Assembly (NCBI RefSeq): GCF_005239225.2
Contig: NC_133294.1
Location: forward strand, 22,271,631-22,335,630
Length of the DNA: 64,000 bases
Direction of reading: 5' to 3'
Source of the DNA: Populus alba
Taxonomy: Eukaryota > Streptophyta > Magnoliopsida > Malpighiales > Salicaceae
Shown here: positions 11,275-24,070 of the stretch, one piece after another
Position numbering within the stretch: position 1 is the first letter of the stretch
Layout: every line of letters begins with the position of its first letter
Made by a program: the position numbers and the translations under genes
The notes under the pieces: model-generated
What the model was told of the DNA's origin: nothing
What the model saw: the letters and a program-made list of their open reading frames with translations, nothing else
The model's database searches: none

Positions 11275-12315
11275 ACCATCTGCGGGCATGGACAGATAAA
11301 ACGAGTTGCCACACAACAACCAGTCAAACTCAAACTAAATTGCCAGCATCCGCTAGCTACCAGTTCAACACAAAGGATAAATCTAAATAAGCTAGTGACT
11401 CGGGCCAGTATTTCAATCTTATTATATCATTTAAACAAAAAATTAGAAATTGGTTGGAATTTATTTGTTCCAAATTAATTATTTGACGCTTGAACCAATT
11501 GTTGAAATGCGTAACATTGAACTTTGAAAAGAAAAATTTAATCTTTAATTTGTCATTTATTGGTTCAACCATTAATTGCGCAACTATTCAATCAAGATCT
11601 TAATTATGATCTAATACCATGTTTGGGACAGTATATTAGCTATATCTAACAACTATGTGCAAATGAGCTTACCGACTCCCCTTCACAATATCAAATCTTA
11701 ACATTTTTTTTTTATATATTTAGAATGTCCACCAGACCTTAAATTACACGATAAGAGTAATTTTTTTAAGGTAACCATTTAATTTGAAGTGAGAGAAGAA
11801 AATTGAGTTAAAATTTTAATATGAAAGACAAAATTTTGGCTAATCAAGATAGAGACACAGTTGAAAAAAAAAAGTAGCATGCGCCAATAAAATGGTACCA
11901 ATTGTTTTTCACTGTGAATGCCAAATTATAGAAGATAGGAAACTACCCTATCAAAGCCAACAACCATGAGAAACAATTAACCATCTAAAACCATGAAAAA
12001 AGAACCAACCACTATTATCTAAGGTAAATCCAAAACTCCAACTAATCACAAATGTGATTTTAAGTGTTTTAGGCATTTGAGGAATAGATATATCATTTCA
12101 AAATATTCAAATAAAAGGGTTATGATTATGATAGAGTAAGGGGAGATTGTATCCAAAAGTGATAAGAGTAAGGAGGATTAGATGCCACCACTTAAGGATT
12201 GTAGTGATGTTGAGTATCCAATTGATGGAGACGCTTATGTGATTAGGATATCACTTAATGTTTAGGTTAAAAATAATGACGTGGATCAATAAAGAAGAAT
12301 ATCTTTTATACTAGA
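10149..12315. other. Intergenic with a long AT dinucleotide run
   Basis: No gene seen. The minus-strand frame at 10621-10866 has no motif. The only structured feature is the microsatellite at 11194-11272. Confidence 0.5.
11194..11272. repeat. (AT)n microsatellite, about 39 units
   Basis: Uninterrupted alternating AT for about 79 bases. Confidence 0.95.
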
Positions 12316-13097
12316 TGTCGTGGGGTCGCGCCGCGATGTTGTATGGCGACGACAAAGGTTTTTATCATGCCTCCTGATGAGATGTGGTGTGTTGGAAGGG
12401 TTTTTGAATTTAATCATAAAATTATGATTAATATTTAGGAGTCGTCACCTAATATTACGGTCACTAGAAACATATGATCTACGAGAGTCCGGGTAAAGGA
12501 CTGGTTGTGTAAGGGGAAAACACATCACTCCCAGTGCACCCTACCTAAGGTAAGTTGCATTGTTGTTTGATTTTTTTTCTAAGTCAGGTTCTATTCGTTG
12601 GTCTTTTTTAAGGTTCAAGGTAGATCTCTCTTCATGAGAAAATCTCTATATTATTGGATTAAATTCTAACCATTTTAAATTTAAATTTTTTGCATCACAT
12701 TTATTTTATGTCTTGTATCTTTAATACTTGAAGATGTATTTTATCGTGTAATTTTACACTCTACGGATATTAAAGTCTACATTTGGACTCCAAAAGAAAA
12801 AAGATTGTAAAAGAGTTTTTGATATTTTGGCCAAATCCTAATGGATAATTATAAATTGGTTACGATATCTATTTTTGGATTTTTAAACATGAGAAAGATG
12901 TAATTTTTTTTTTTGTTTTTATGAAAATATGCTTGGATTTGTTTTTTGGATTTGGCCAAATGAACAAAAAAAAACATTTTTTTTTGTTTTTTTAAAAGAG
13001 AAATTAATTTAAAATTTTTGAGATTTTTTTGAATTTTTTCAGAGAAAACCAGGTATTTTAATACCGGATCTGTATCTTACAATGTAAATATATAACC

Positions 13098-13142
<45 letters not shown>

Positions 13143-14680
13143 GAATATATATTAAATATATATGGGCTGGGCTAACCCAAGAAAGATTGGGCCGATCTCG
13201 ACCCAACATATTTTTCTTTCATTTTATTTTTTCTCTAGGCCGGGCCCAGCCTAACCATTTGAACTAGGCCAACACCGACCTAGTCCAAAGTTCACTACAT
13301 GAACAATGGACCTGAATTATAATTCACGTTTAGTGTTCACGCTGTGAACAAAGAATGAAGAAGAAGAATAAGGCTACCTGGCGCAGTGGTGGTCTGGACT
13401 TGGAGTAGGTCTGTCGGTGGCTTAGGAGGCGTCAGTTGAGGGAATAGTGGCCAAAGTCTGCTGTGCAAGGAAAAAGAAAAAGGTTTGTAGAGGAAAGAGA
13501 AAGGCCGGAAGGAGAAGATAGAGAGCCATAATGGCTGCTTGGTGGCAGACTGATGGTTGTGTTGGCGTTTTGTGGTTGAGCTAGTGGCAGAAGAGCTAGC
13601 GGTAACGTGGTTCGAAGGTTGGAAAGACGAGGAGAGAGGGAGAGAAATGGTAGAAAACTAGGGGAAGTGGTTGGTTTTTCTTCAATTTTGGACCTGATTT
13701 TCTTAATACTCATGCCATGAGATCTACCCCTATTTATAGGAGATGGAAGAGGATAATCATGTATACATTGGAGAAAAATTTTGGCCCTTGATTTTGTTTG
13801 GAAAGATTCCAACTGTTGGTTCAAAGTAGTCACCATGAACTATCAAATTTGAGAGTTCAAGGCTATCTAAGTTGGCCACTTTAGGCCGGAGCTGAGACTT
13901 CTGTTCTGTCAATTAGTCTGAACAATTCACATGGGGTTATAGTTATGGCAATCAATCTTAAAGTATCATTTCAGAGAAAAATAAAAAAGAAGATGAATAG
14001 TAACCAAAAAGGCATTGTTTTAGTCAAGTTCATTTTGGTCTTTTTATTTCTGATTTATCTCATATACACCCCTGATCAACTTTAAACTTTTAATTTTATG
14101 CAATTGAGTCCCTAGAAAAACATTAATTTTAACCTCGGATTGGCGTGCCATTTTCAATATGGTCATTCGTCTTGGATATATGCAATTTAACCTCCTAATT
14201 GCCCATTAAACTTTCAAGTTTCTTCAATTTCACCCTTGGTGTTTGTTAATTAAGCCTCCATAGTTTGGCCCTTTTTACAGATTGGTCGTTGGCTGTGAAA
14301 TTGTTCAATTTGACCCTTAAATGACTCCAATGCCTAATTTTTTTTTACGATTTTACCCCTAATTTCAATAAATTAACTTGGTAAATTTGGTCTTTTAAAA
14401 TTCCAATCTTTTCAATTAATCCCAAATTGGGCCCCTAAACTTAAGTTTTTACCAATTAAGCTCCAAATAAAATTAATTTGACCCATATATGTGTAATTAA
14501 GTCTTTGCACTTAATTAAATCCTTTAATTGTACCAAAATGAATTCTTAAACATAATTAAAAATCAATTTGGCCCATGATTAAATTAAATTGGCCTATTAA
14601 AAATTTGATTATTTTCTTGAACTTAATTTTTATGCAAATTCATCTAATAATCATTCAATTTGACCTTGAATTTGCATTGT
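12316..14680 (-). mobile_element. LTR-like retrotransposon repeat, copy A (minus orientation)
   Basis: It starts TGTCGTGGGGTCGCG, like copies at 24963 and 62260. It contains the shared core GAGTCGTCACCTAATATTAC...CCTACCTAAGGTAAG (about 12440-12555), a short (TA)n run at 13097-13139, one GGGCCGATCT motif, and a TATA box on the minus strand near 13738-13730 (CTATAAATAGG). Further on, from about 14050, it has the string of short CAATTTGACCC-type motifs seen also at 29500-30085. Similarity with the copy at 24963 fades after about 14675, so the far end is truncated or diverged. No coding sequence. Confidence 0.6.
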
Positions 14681-15283
14681 TTCTTCATTATAAAAGAATT
14701 AACTAAGCTTTGTGCCATCTTCGACACTTATCGTTCATGTTTTTTCATAGGCATTGGATGAGGGTTTTGTTTATATAGTATTGGTGTCTTAATATAAGTT
14801 TCATTGTATGAAGCTCAATCACAAATCTAGATTTAGCTTTCTTAGAAAGGGTCAATTTGATTATGGGTTTTTGAATCTTTTTATCCACGAGGTTCATATT
14901 AGAGAAGGCATGAACAACTTACTTGTTAGAGTGTCTGTGTCCATAAAAGGATTATCATAAGTAAAATCTATGCATACTTCCACTTGATACCTATGGTAAT
15001 ATAAATGACTCATCTCACCATGCTCTTTTCTTGAATTCTTAAAACTTGTAACTTTATCCTTGAAGAGTTAGGGAATCTTTGTTATCTCTGCTTTTTTACT
15101 TGAGGCTTTGAGGAAGGTAGAATAAAAAAACACTTATCTTGGGATGAGTTTATTATTTAGATGCTTTCAAAAGTTATCTACTTTGCACTTGACTACTTAA
15201 TATTTATAGTGGGTACCATAAGAGATACACCAAATGCGTGTCCTTCTCTTTCCTCTAATATTAGGGAAAGGTCCTCTCGATGC
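14681..15283. other. Intergenic, no gene seen
   Basis: Unassigned sequence between LTR-like copy A and the Harbinger-type element. Confidence 0.4.
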
Positions 15284-15286
15284 TTA

Positions 15287-15448
15287 GGGCAGCTCCAACG
15301 AAAAGGCATAGTACATATGCCTTTTATTTCTTTACTTTAGGCATTCCAACGGCAGAGGCAAAGCAATAGTCAAAATGGCTTTTTGCTTTGTCAAGAGCCA
15401 TTTCTACATTTAACTGTAGAAATGGCCAAAATGGCCAACGGCTATCAA

Positions 15449-15495
<47 letters not shown>

Positions 15496-16448
15496 AGAAA
15501 ATTTTGTCTATAAATACATGAAGAAAAAACTTGTAGTTTTAAATTTTTGTATTGTGCCTCTCTTCTCTCAAATTTTAAAAAACAAGAATCGATTATTCTC
15601 CGGTTAATTATTAACATTGGTTGTGTTAATTAGCTGAAATTAAAAGGTATGCTTGTTTAAAAGCTTTTTCTATTTTCGTTTTAATATCTCTTGATTTTTT
15701 AGAACTTTTGTTGTTAATTTAATATTTGTGATGAGTTTTATTTCTTTATTATTTTATGTTTTTAATATGGGTTAAGTAAGACAATTTTTATTTATGTTGT
15801 TATCTTTGATAAATATTTATTTTGATTGTCTGTTTTAATTTGAGGTCAATTATATTTTGTCTTCTTGAAAATACAATTAAACCAGTATATCGATTCTCTT
15901 TTAGTTTCAAAAAATAATCAAATTGTTATGTTAGAACAAGTAGAAGGCAATGCTTATTATTAATTCGCATGTATGAAAACTACAAAATTGCTAAACATTG
16001 AATGTGAGCTTCTTGTTATGAAATTGATATCAATTCGTAATACTTTTATAAGTTTGAATTTGAATTTACTTTTAAAAAATTAAATTTTTAACAATAACAT
16101 ATAAAACTTAAAATTAAAAATATTCATATAAATAAATTTTAAATTTAATTTTAAATTATATTTTTTAACTTTTATATTACTTCATTAATTTTATATTACT
16201 TTTATAAATTACTCATATTAATTATATAATTAATAACATCATAATTATATTATATATAAAATATCTAAATTAGTTATATAATTATATTAAAATTAATTTA
16301 ACATGAAATATATTAAAATATAAATGGCTTTTCTAAATAGCTTTTTACCATTGGAATGCATATAATACAAAAAGCTATATTTACACTATTCAAAAAGCTA
16401 TTTTCTTTATTTGGCTTTTCAAAATGACATTTTTCATTGGAGATGCTT
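15287..16448. mobile_element. Non-autonomous PIF/Harbinger-like element, 1.16 kb
   Basis: The left end GGGCAGCTCCAACGAAAA pairs with the right end TTTTCATTGGAGATGCTT. TTA lies on both sides (15284-15286 and 16449-16451). Sub-terminal GGCAT/ATGCC and AAAAGCTAT motifs recur inside near both ends. The interior is AT-rich with a run of 38 T (15453-15490) and no transposase reading frame. Confidence 0.6.
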
Positions 16449-16451
16449 TTA

Positions 16452-17253
16452 AATGCCCACACTGGATATGGACCAAACTATCTAATGATATTCTAAACCC
16501 AGTTCATGCCCTTAGTCTTCTAATATTAGAGAAATTAATGCCCTATCGATGTTCGAATGCCAACATTGAATATTAACTAAACTATCTAATGATATTCTAA
16601 ACCCAGCTCATGCCTCGTTTTAATAGGCAAATAACTCAACCCTATAATAAAAAAAAATAAAAATTTATAAACACATATATTGATAAAATAAAAATTAAAT
16701 GATATATATGGAATAGTAAGAAACTTACCATCTAATTACCCCCTTTTAGTGAAACTCTAGAGATGTTAAAACTAATTGAAGCCTGAAAACATTAAAGCCT
16801 GAAAATATTGAAGAGGCATGGTCCTTAAGCCTCTCTGTGTGGGGCTCGTCAAGTGAAGCCCACATGAGACTCATAAATACTCAAAAACAGAAATGGAAGA
16901 TCGAAGATACAACACTAAATGCAGGACTTGAGAGTTTTTTTTTTTTTTTTCAATACAAGTTATCAATAAAAATAACGGAAAAAATTAAATTAAATTTTAT
17001 AAAACTGTTTTTTTTCTAAAAAAAAAAACTGAAGTCAATAAAATCAATTAAAAAGGGTAGGTGAAATTAAGTGAAAAACTATTGACTTCTCAAAATTGGC
17101 GAGGGCACACTTCAGTTTCTTGCTTGTTGGTTCATAGATTTTTTTTTTGGGTTCTTTGCCATCTAATTGTTGGCTATTTGTAAAGTCCTATTTTTCTAAT
17201 TAATCTAAAGATCTTATTCACCAAAAAAATTAAAAATTTCCCAGAGTCTTGAC
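16452..17253. other. Intergenic and upstream region of BBE-2
   Basis: No clear TATA box in the 150 bases before the BBE-2 ATG, unlike BBE-1, -3, -4 and -5. The short frame at 16837-17019 is not supported. Confidence 0.4.
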
Positions 17254-18867
17254 ATGAATTCTCTAGGTCCTTCAACCATGTTTGCTTATATGTTTTTTCT
17301 TCTCTTTCCCTTCTCATTGGTAAATTCAGCTAAGGATACTCGTGAAGATTTTCTTCAATGCCTTCACTCGCAAAACTCCAATTCCATTTCTAGTTTCATT
17401 AACACTCCAAACAACCCCTCCTATTCATCCCTCTTGCAAAATTATACGCAAAACCTTAGGGTTAGGGCAACCAAAACCCTAGAGCCTCTAGTCATTATCA
17501 AACCAAAGAAGGCATTCCACATTCAAACCACCATTATTTGTTCCAAAAAGCATGGCGTGCAAATTAGAATTCGAAGTGGCGGCCATGACTATGAGGGCCT
17601 TTCTTCTGTTTCTCCTCTCCCTTTTGTCGTTCTTGACCTAATCGATCTTCGAAATATTACTGTTGATTTAGCAAAGAAGAGTGCATGGGTTCAAGCCGGA
17701 GCAAGTTTAGGTGAAGTTTATTATACGATTGCTGAGAAAAGTAGTACTCTTGCCTTCCCAGCAGGTGTTGGACTTACTGTAGGTGTTGGTGGTCATTTTA
17801 GTGGAGGAGGGGAGGGAATGATGATGCGTAAATATGGCATTGCCGCAGATAACATTATTGATGCAAAAATAATTAATGCTGAAGGAAAAATCCTTGATAG
17901 AGAATCAATGGGAGAAGATCTATTTTGGGCCATTCGAGGTGGTGGAGGAAATACCTTCGGAGTTGTTGTTGCTTGGAAAATAAATTTGGTCGACGTGCCA
18001 CCTGTTGTGACTGTATTCAATGTCACAAGAACCTTAGAACAAAATGCCACAAATCTTGTTCATCGGTGGCAATATTTGGGGGACAAGTTTCCTGAAGATT
18101 TGGCATTGAGAATTTTCTTAAGGAGAGTTAATTTTAGCCAAGATGGAAACACAACAATACAGGCTGCATTCACTTCCTTGTTTCTTGGTAGAGTTGATAG
18201 GCTTCTTCCGATAGTTCAACAGCACTTTCCTGAGCTTGGTTTGACGAAAAAAGATTGCATTGAAATGAGTTGGATCAATTCTACCCTCTACTTTGCCGGA
18301 GTCCCAAATGGTGCATCCTTGGATGTTTTGCTCAAGAGGGATCCTCAGGGAAGAATGTTTTTCAAAGGAAAATCTGACTATGTCCAGGAACCTATACCTA
18401 AAAATGCTTTGGAAAAGATATGGAAAAGGCTTTACAAAATGGATGCCAAGATGGCTGAATTACAATTTACTATTTTAGGAGGGAAAATGAATGAGATTTC
18501 AGAATTTAGCATTCCATTTCCACATAGAGCCGGAAACTTATTCCAAATTCATTATGCATTGCTTTGGCATGAAGAGAGCATCAAGGAAATCAATTGGCAT
18601 ATGAAGTGGATTAGGGAGCTTTATGATTTCATGGCTCCCTATGTTGCAAAACATCCTCGTACAGCATATGTCAATTATAGAGATCTTGATCTTGGAACCA
18701 ACAATATTCATGGCAACTCAACCTATCAAGAAGCTTGTATATGGGGTTTCAAATATTTCAAGGTCAATAACTTTAACAGGTTGATTCAAGTGAAGGCAAC
18801 GGTTGATCCAGATAATTTCTTTAGAAATGAACAAAGCATCCCTTATCTCGATCATTATGCAGGATAG
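17254..18867 (+). CDS. BBE-2: BBE-like FAD oxidoreductase lacking the cysteinyl FAD anchor
   Basis: Intronless, 537 aa. Hydrophobic signal peptide about residues 1-26 (ending LVNSA). FAD_binding_4 domain about 75-212, with His111 in RSGGHDYEG for the 8-alpha-histidyl FAD bond. The second anchor is missing: the motif reads PAGVGLTVG, with Gly173 where the family has Cys. Gate position Val176. The Cys36/Cys96 pair is kept. The C-terminal BBE domain has VNYRDLDLG and FFRNEQSIP, followed by an unusual tail LDHYAG. FTILGGKM replaces the usual aromatic-GG motif. The reading frame is intact, so it probably makes a protein with single covalent FAD attachment, which in characterised relatives lowers the redox potential. 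No TATA box was found close upstream, so expression is uncertain. Confidence 0.9.
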   Translation: MNSLGPSTMFAYMFFLLFPFSLVNSAKDTREDFLQCLHSQNSNSISSFINTPNNPSYSSLLQNYTQNLRVRATKTLEPLVIIKPKKAFHIQTTIICSKKHGVQIRIRSGGHDYEGLSSVSPLPFVVLDLIDLRNITVDLAKKSAWVQAGASLGEVYYTIAEKSSTLAFPAGVGLTVGVGGHFSGGGEGMMMRKYGIAADNIIDAKIINAEGKILDRESMGEDLFWAIRGGGGNTFGVVVAWKINLVDVPPVVTVFNVTRTLEQNATNLVHRWQYLGDKFPEDLALRIFLRRVNFSQDGNTTIQAAFTSLFLGRVDRLLPIVQQHFPELGLTKKDCIEMSWINSTLYFAGVPNGASLDVLLKRDPQGRMFFKGKSDYVQEPIPKNALEKIWKRLYKMDAKMAELQFTILGGKMNEISEFSIPFPHRAGNLFQIHYALLWHEESIKEINWHMKWIRELYDFMAPYVAKHPRTAYVNYRDLDLGTNNIHGNSTYQEACIWGFKYFKVNNFNRLIQVKATVDPDNFFRNEQSIPYLDHYAG

Positions 18868-18983
18868 AAGAGATCAGGTTGCATGTTAATTTGATTGTGA
18901 GGATCTTAAAATTTAAAATTTAAATAAATAATCTCTAAGTCTCTGGTTAGTACTTTTTTTATATCCCAAACAAACATATTTTG

Positions 18984-19275
18984 TGTTCAAGAATAATATA
19001 AATAATAACTTGATATCTCACTTAAAAGCTCAAGTTATTGGGTTGAATTAGTTCTTTAATATAATATCAGAGCCTTGTTGATCAAGCAGTCACATGTTTG
19101 AATTTCATCATCTCTATTTATTTGATAAAAATTAAGTATAAGGTAATATGAGTTTGTGCAAGTTTCAAGCCCAAAGGGCTATCACTTGAATAAATGTGTT
19201 AGAGAATAATATAAATCATATCTTAAGACCCCACCTAAAAGTTTATACCTTTATGAGTTGAATTAGTTCATTGAT
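18984..19275 (+). mobile_element. TRIM-like mini-retrotransposon, about 290 bp
   Basis: Two direct terminal repeats of about 78 bp (18984-19061 and 19197-19275) share GAATAATATAAAT and GGGTTGAATTAGTTC-type motifs. The left repeat is followed by TAATATCAGAGCC, a match to the initiator-Met tRNA primer-binding site. The internal part has GTCACATGTTTGAATTTC and ends CAAAGGGCTATCACTTGAA, a weak polypurine position, before the second repeat TGTTAGAGAATAATATAAAT. There is no coding capacity; it depends on another element for mobility. Confidence 0.75.
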
Positions 19276-19618
19276 ACTTTAGCATGTGAATTGCATATAA
19301 CCCTAATGGGTTATGTACTTCTAACCCTAAGTCTTTAATTAAATTTAAAAGTGGAGATTTAATTACAATTGTAAGGTTTCTTTGATTTTCTTTAATGGTA
19401 ATATGGTTAAATCAATAAACATTCATTGTTAGTGATATTAAATAATCTAGCTTTCATATGAAACTCTTTTAATTGTTTTTAATAAATTCTTTCATGAAAA
19501 AGGAAAATGGATGTTAGTTAGAGATGTTAATTAATTCATAACTAGTATCCTCACCATTCATGTGTAGGGTGTGTAATATAATATATTAGTGTAAAATTTA
19601 CATGCTTTATTAATGTTT
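19276..19618. other. Intergenic, nothing recognised
   Basis: AT-rich DNA between the TRIM element and the next LTR-like block. Confidence 0.4.
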
Positions 19619-22600
19619 TGTTGCTATCCAATTTTTAAATACACACAGATGATAATAAAATAAATGCGAGAAAATACACCCGAAGCAAACTTGAAAAGAA
19701 ATGCCGAAGCCCAATTATAAAAGACAAGAATGCCAAGCAATTTTGATAGGCCAAAATAGCAATCCAAGGTTTAATTGACAAAAAACCTTTAGTTGTGTTG
19801 TTACCTAATTTTTGACCCATGTTTTGATAAATTTTCAGAAAAATCCAAAAATAGAGAAAAACAACGAAAATCCAAAAAGTATTTTTTTTAATATATTTTC
19901 ATCATTTTAGCATTTTCAACATCGTCTAAAAAAGAATTTAAATTTTTAAAGGTCTTTCGAACGCGTTCGACTTTTCACGCGTTATATTTTTGAATTATTG
20001 ATTTTCCTCATCGAGTTGACGTTGATATTGTTTGTTTTCAAAAAAATACAAAAAAAATTAAAAAAAATCAAATTTACAAAAATAAAGAAGTTGAGGGACT
20101 AAGTTTGAAAACTTGGCAACATTTTTGCCTATAAATATTGGTTTCCAACACTTGCAGGGGGGGATTTTGAAAAAAAATAAAAAAAAAGGGGGAAAACCTA
20201 ACCCTCAACCTATCTACCCAAGGAGCCGCCCCCCACCCGGTTGTGATTTTTCTCTCCAAAACAGACGCTGACTCCCCAAGCCAGCACCACCCACATGCCC
20301 GGCCATCTTCCTTCTCCCTCTTGACAGCCATCAACACACAGCCCTCACCTCCAACATCTTCTCCCCAAAACACAAACTCTCGGCCCCTCACCTCACAGAA
20401 GACAGCTCCCTTATCCCTCTCTCGGTCGTGCCTCTATTTTCGGCTGAAAATCAGAGGGCCCTTCCCCATTCCCACAAATCTTCCCCTCTCGGCCGTTCCT
20501 CCTTCTTTACCATCAGCGACCCGCAGCCATCAAGGACTCAGCTTTGACTGACCTCCTTCTCAGCCACCATGAGCTGACCACCCTCTCCTCTCCATTCAGC
20601 CTCCAATAGCAGCGGCCAAAACAACAGCCCGAAGCCAGCCACCGCCAGATCCGTATGCCGTCTTCATCTAGCTCCTCCACCACAGAGCAGTCCCCATCAT
20701 CTCCTCAGACCACCATGGATCTGCCCTCATCAGCACAGATCAGTTGCCGCCGCCCAACCACCAGACCTGCCACTCAAAGCAGAGGAGAAGACGGAACCCC
20801 TAACGAACGGACCCGCTGTGAAGTAGATCCGAAGAAGGAGAAGGGGGGAGAAGCTGATTTGAAGAAGGAGAAGAAAGAGCAGACCTACGAAGGAGAAGAA
20901 AGAGCAGATCGGAGAAGAAAAAAGCAGATCCGTGACCAAGAACAAAAACTAAAACCAACTGGATTGCGTAGGATACAAACTCGAGTAGGATCCACCAGTT
21001 GTTTGGGGTTGTGGAGCAGACGCGCCGCCACTGTTCAGATGCCCAGAAGATGTTCCTAGCACTGTTTCGGTGGTGCAGAAGGTGTTCCTGTAAATTCCAG
21101 ATTGTTTTGGGGTTGTTATTGTAATTTTAATGTAATTTTTGTTTAATTGTTTTAAATTTGTATTTTGTATTGTGGATGTAAAAGAAAAGAAAAGAAAAGA
21201 AAAAGAAAAGAAAATAAAAGAAACAAAAATAGTGAAAGTGTATGTGTGTGTTTGTATTTGTTTTATGAATTTTTTTTATGATAAAATCGCAAAGATTGAA
21301 GAAGAATTTAATATTTTGATTGGATCACGGTGAAGAATTATTAACTTATATGTAAGTTGTATTTCTAATATCCAATGAAAAGACAATTATTAAAACTTCT
21401 TTAATACATCAAATTCGCGAAGCAGCTTACCTCAGGTAGGGTGTGTTAGGGGTGCTAATACCTTCCCTTACCCGCTATCTTTGAGAAGACCAGTACATCC
21501 GGTTTCCTAGTAGCCTACAATCAATTACTAGGTGGCGACTCCAACGAACCAATCAAAGCAACGCATTAACGAGAAAAAAATCGCCAGCCGATGCCGCGCG
21601 GATTTTCCAACGTGCGACAAGTAGTAAAAATGTTTATTTTTTTTATTTAAAGATTCAATTATATTTTTTAAAAAGGATTTAATTATTTAATTGATGATTT
21701 AATCACAAGAAAAATCAACTTTGAAAGTTAATTTTGAAATAATTGATGTAATTAGGGACTTATTTGGAAGCTTGAACAATTTGATTTAGTCAAATTAAGG
21801 GTTTAGTTGCATAAAAATAAATGTCTAGTGAGCAAATACGGGTTTAATTGAACTTTCTGTGAGCCAAGGATCAACTTGCAAAACACGCTCAACTTTAGGG
21901 GCTGGAACCAGTGAGGAATCAGGAGTTAAATAAAAAAAATTAAAAGTTTAGTAGTCATTTAGGGGGTAATTGAACAAATTAGAAATCAAGGACTAACTTG
22001 TAAAATGTGCTTGAAATTGGGTGTGATAAATGAAGTTTGAGAGGGATGCAATTGCATGAAATAAAAAAGAAGGGAAATAAGGATAAAATAGAGCGAAACT
22101 GGAAGATTAAGTATTGAATTAAAATTTGACAGATCCCAAATCAAAAGAAAAACCCTAATATATAGGAATGAATTAAAACAACATCGTTCCAAGTATTGTG
22201 CTTCTTTTTCTTCTTTAGTTTTTGGTTGATCGAGGGGACACTTTCAGACGACTGAATACAACATTTCCGACCACTTCAAAGGCAGAAACCACCACCATTC
22301 GACCAAGAAACATCCCCTCTACAACCCCATGTCTGCAATATCAAACATTTACATCCCATTTTCTCCATGAATCTTCACAACATCTTATCCCTAATAAACT
22401 AAAACCATAGTTATAGATATTACGCTGTTTGAGTTGACACTTTCAAATGATCAAATATAGAACTGTAGACCTCCAAATCAAGCAAGAGTGGGTCCGATCA
22501 AAAGGCATGCATTCCCTCTACCAAGTCTAGGTGGTCTCAGATGACATTGACATTAGGGATGCTTTAACGAAGTCTTGAAAGTGGCTAACTTAGTCAGCTT

Positions 22601-24070
22601 TGACAGGGATATTCAGTTGCAGAAGAGTGTTTAGCTTTCTCATTGGTTTCCATTTAAGAACCTCCAGAAGGATCATATTAAGCTTTTAAAAACTTTCTCT
22701 TAAGATCCAAAGGTAGGAAAAGCTCACTTTGATCCCTAAAAACCCTATAAAACCACCTAAACCCAAAACCAACACCCTTATAGCAAAACTAGTTAGGTTT
22801 TAGCCGTTTGAAACACTAGGCTACCCATTTACAAGGCCTTAACCTACCTATAAAAAAAGAAGGTCGAAGAACAAAAAAAAAAAAAAAAGGAGGACATAAA
22901 GAAAAACTAGGGAGAAAACAAAGAGAAGTAAAAGGAAAGAAAAGAAAAAAAAAATAGGCTAAAGGGAAAGGATCCGACCTAGAATGTTTCCAAGGCTTCA
23001 GCTCTGATTTAAGAAGGTCTAAAGACAAGAAGAAAGGGAGACAATACTAGGAACCAATCCATATTTAGATTTTCAAAACCAAAAAGCTATACATTTTCTT
23101 ACCTTGAAAGTGGAGTCCATAAGACCTACGAGATCTTTTTTTTTTTTTTAATATGAAGTTTTGTTTGCCATGACATGTTTTTGATTGCTTTTCTGTTGTT
23201 TCTTTACATTCAACTTGGATTTTAAGCTTGCCAAAGGTTACAACAAGGAGGTAGGGGCGCTTTATATTAATGAAATGATAGTCTCTGCTTCCAAGTAGCT
23301 AACCTGACCATTTAAAGTGAAAATGGTCAGATTTTGAAACTTCTTTTGTCAAAATCATTTGTTGTTTTGAGTTGATTGTTATTAAGGTTTGAAATCAATG
23401 CATTGTTTTTTTTTGTTTCTTTAGCCATAATCATGTTTCTTATCAATAGTTTGGTTTGTGGGGATTGGAAAGGCTCACTTTAGAGCCTAAAAATGGCCTT
23501 TTTGGGCACGTTTTCATTTGCTAGCTTTCTAAGGAGTTCTTTTTGCATTGAAGTCAGATTCATCTGTTGAATCTTGCCTTAAGTGCTAGTCTTAGACGCT
23601 GTTTGATTTAATTTTTATTTCAATTAGTTTCGCCCTTAGTATATGATAAATAATTTGGTTTTTTCTAGCATCAATAAGAGGTTTTAACGAGTTTAATCTT
23701 AGAGTTTTGATTTCGAACTGAAACTCCTTTTGGGGAAAAATCATATGATTTGTCAATCATCAAGATTTTTGAACCCTTGATTCTTGATCTAGGGAGGTTT
23801 ATGAGCAAGAACAAGGCCATTTTTGTTCAAAACCTGCTTTGGATCGAGAACTACGCTTTAGAGGAAGACAAAGAACATTCGTCTATTTGTTTTTATCTTT
23901 TCTGTTTTGATCCATTTATGTTTTTTTTTTTTAATTTTTTGTGTTCTTTTCATCCATTTTGAATTTTTTTTTCTTTTTTATCCTTCGGTATGTTTCTAGG
24001 TTGACTCGATCAGGTCAACCCCAATCGGGTCAACCTTAACTAGGCTAACCAGTTTGGGTTGACCTAGCTG
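19619..24070 (+). mobile_element. LTR-like retrotransposon repeat, copy B (outer), plus orientation
   Basis: It starts TGTTGCTATCCAATTTTTAA, close to the start of the elements at 19796 and 26428, and is split by the insertion at 19796-21619. After the insertion it continues with motifs that are the reverse complement of those in copies A and C (GGGTTTAGTTGCATAAAAAT and similar). A TATA-like CCCTATAAAACC lies near 22745, and a GGGTCAACC-rich stretch near 24008-24063 may be its far part. The right end is not defined. No polyprotein reading frame seen. Confidence 0.35.
19796..21619 (+). mobile_element. LTR-like element 1, nested in copy B, 1.82 kb
   Basis: The ends are TGTTGTTACC and CGTGCGACA, the same as element 2 at 26428. 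The flanks AGTTG (19791-19795) and AGTAG (21620-21624) fit a decayed 5-bp target duplication. A TATA box (TATAAATA, 20130-20137) precedes a GC- and proline-codon-rich stretch. The shared core (here reverse-complemented) lies at about 21415-21545. It looks like a solo LTR. Reading frames in 20074-21059 are low-complexity Ser/Pro/Lys-rich and not called as genes. Confidence 0.65.

Noticed and set aside
14700..15000. Right end of LTR-like copy A with a matching CTAGA duplication
   Set aside because: A CTAGA occurs near 14828 but without the expected GACA end before it, and alignment with copy C stops earlier.
18984..19275. tRNA-derived SINE, because of a B-box-like GTTTGAATTTC
   Set aside because: The paired 78-bp direct terminal repeats with a primer-binding site after the first fit a TRIM. 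No poly-A or simple tail and no A-box in place.
20074..21059. Ser/Pro- and Lys/Glu-rich frames as genes
   Set aside because: Located downstream of the TATA box within an LTR-like element; low-complexity translation on both strands.
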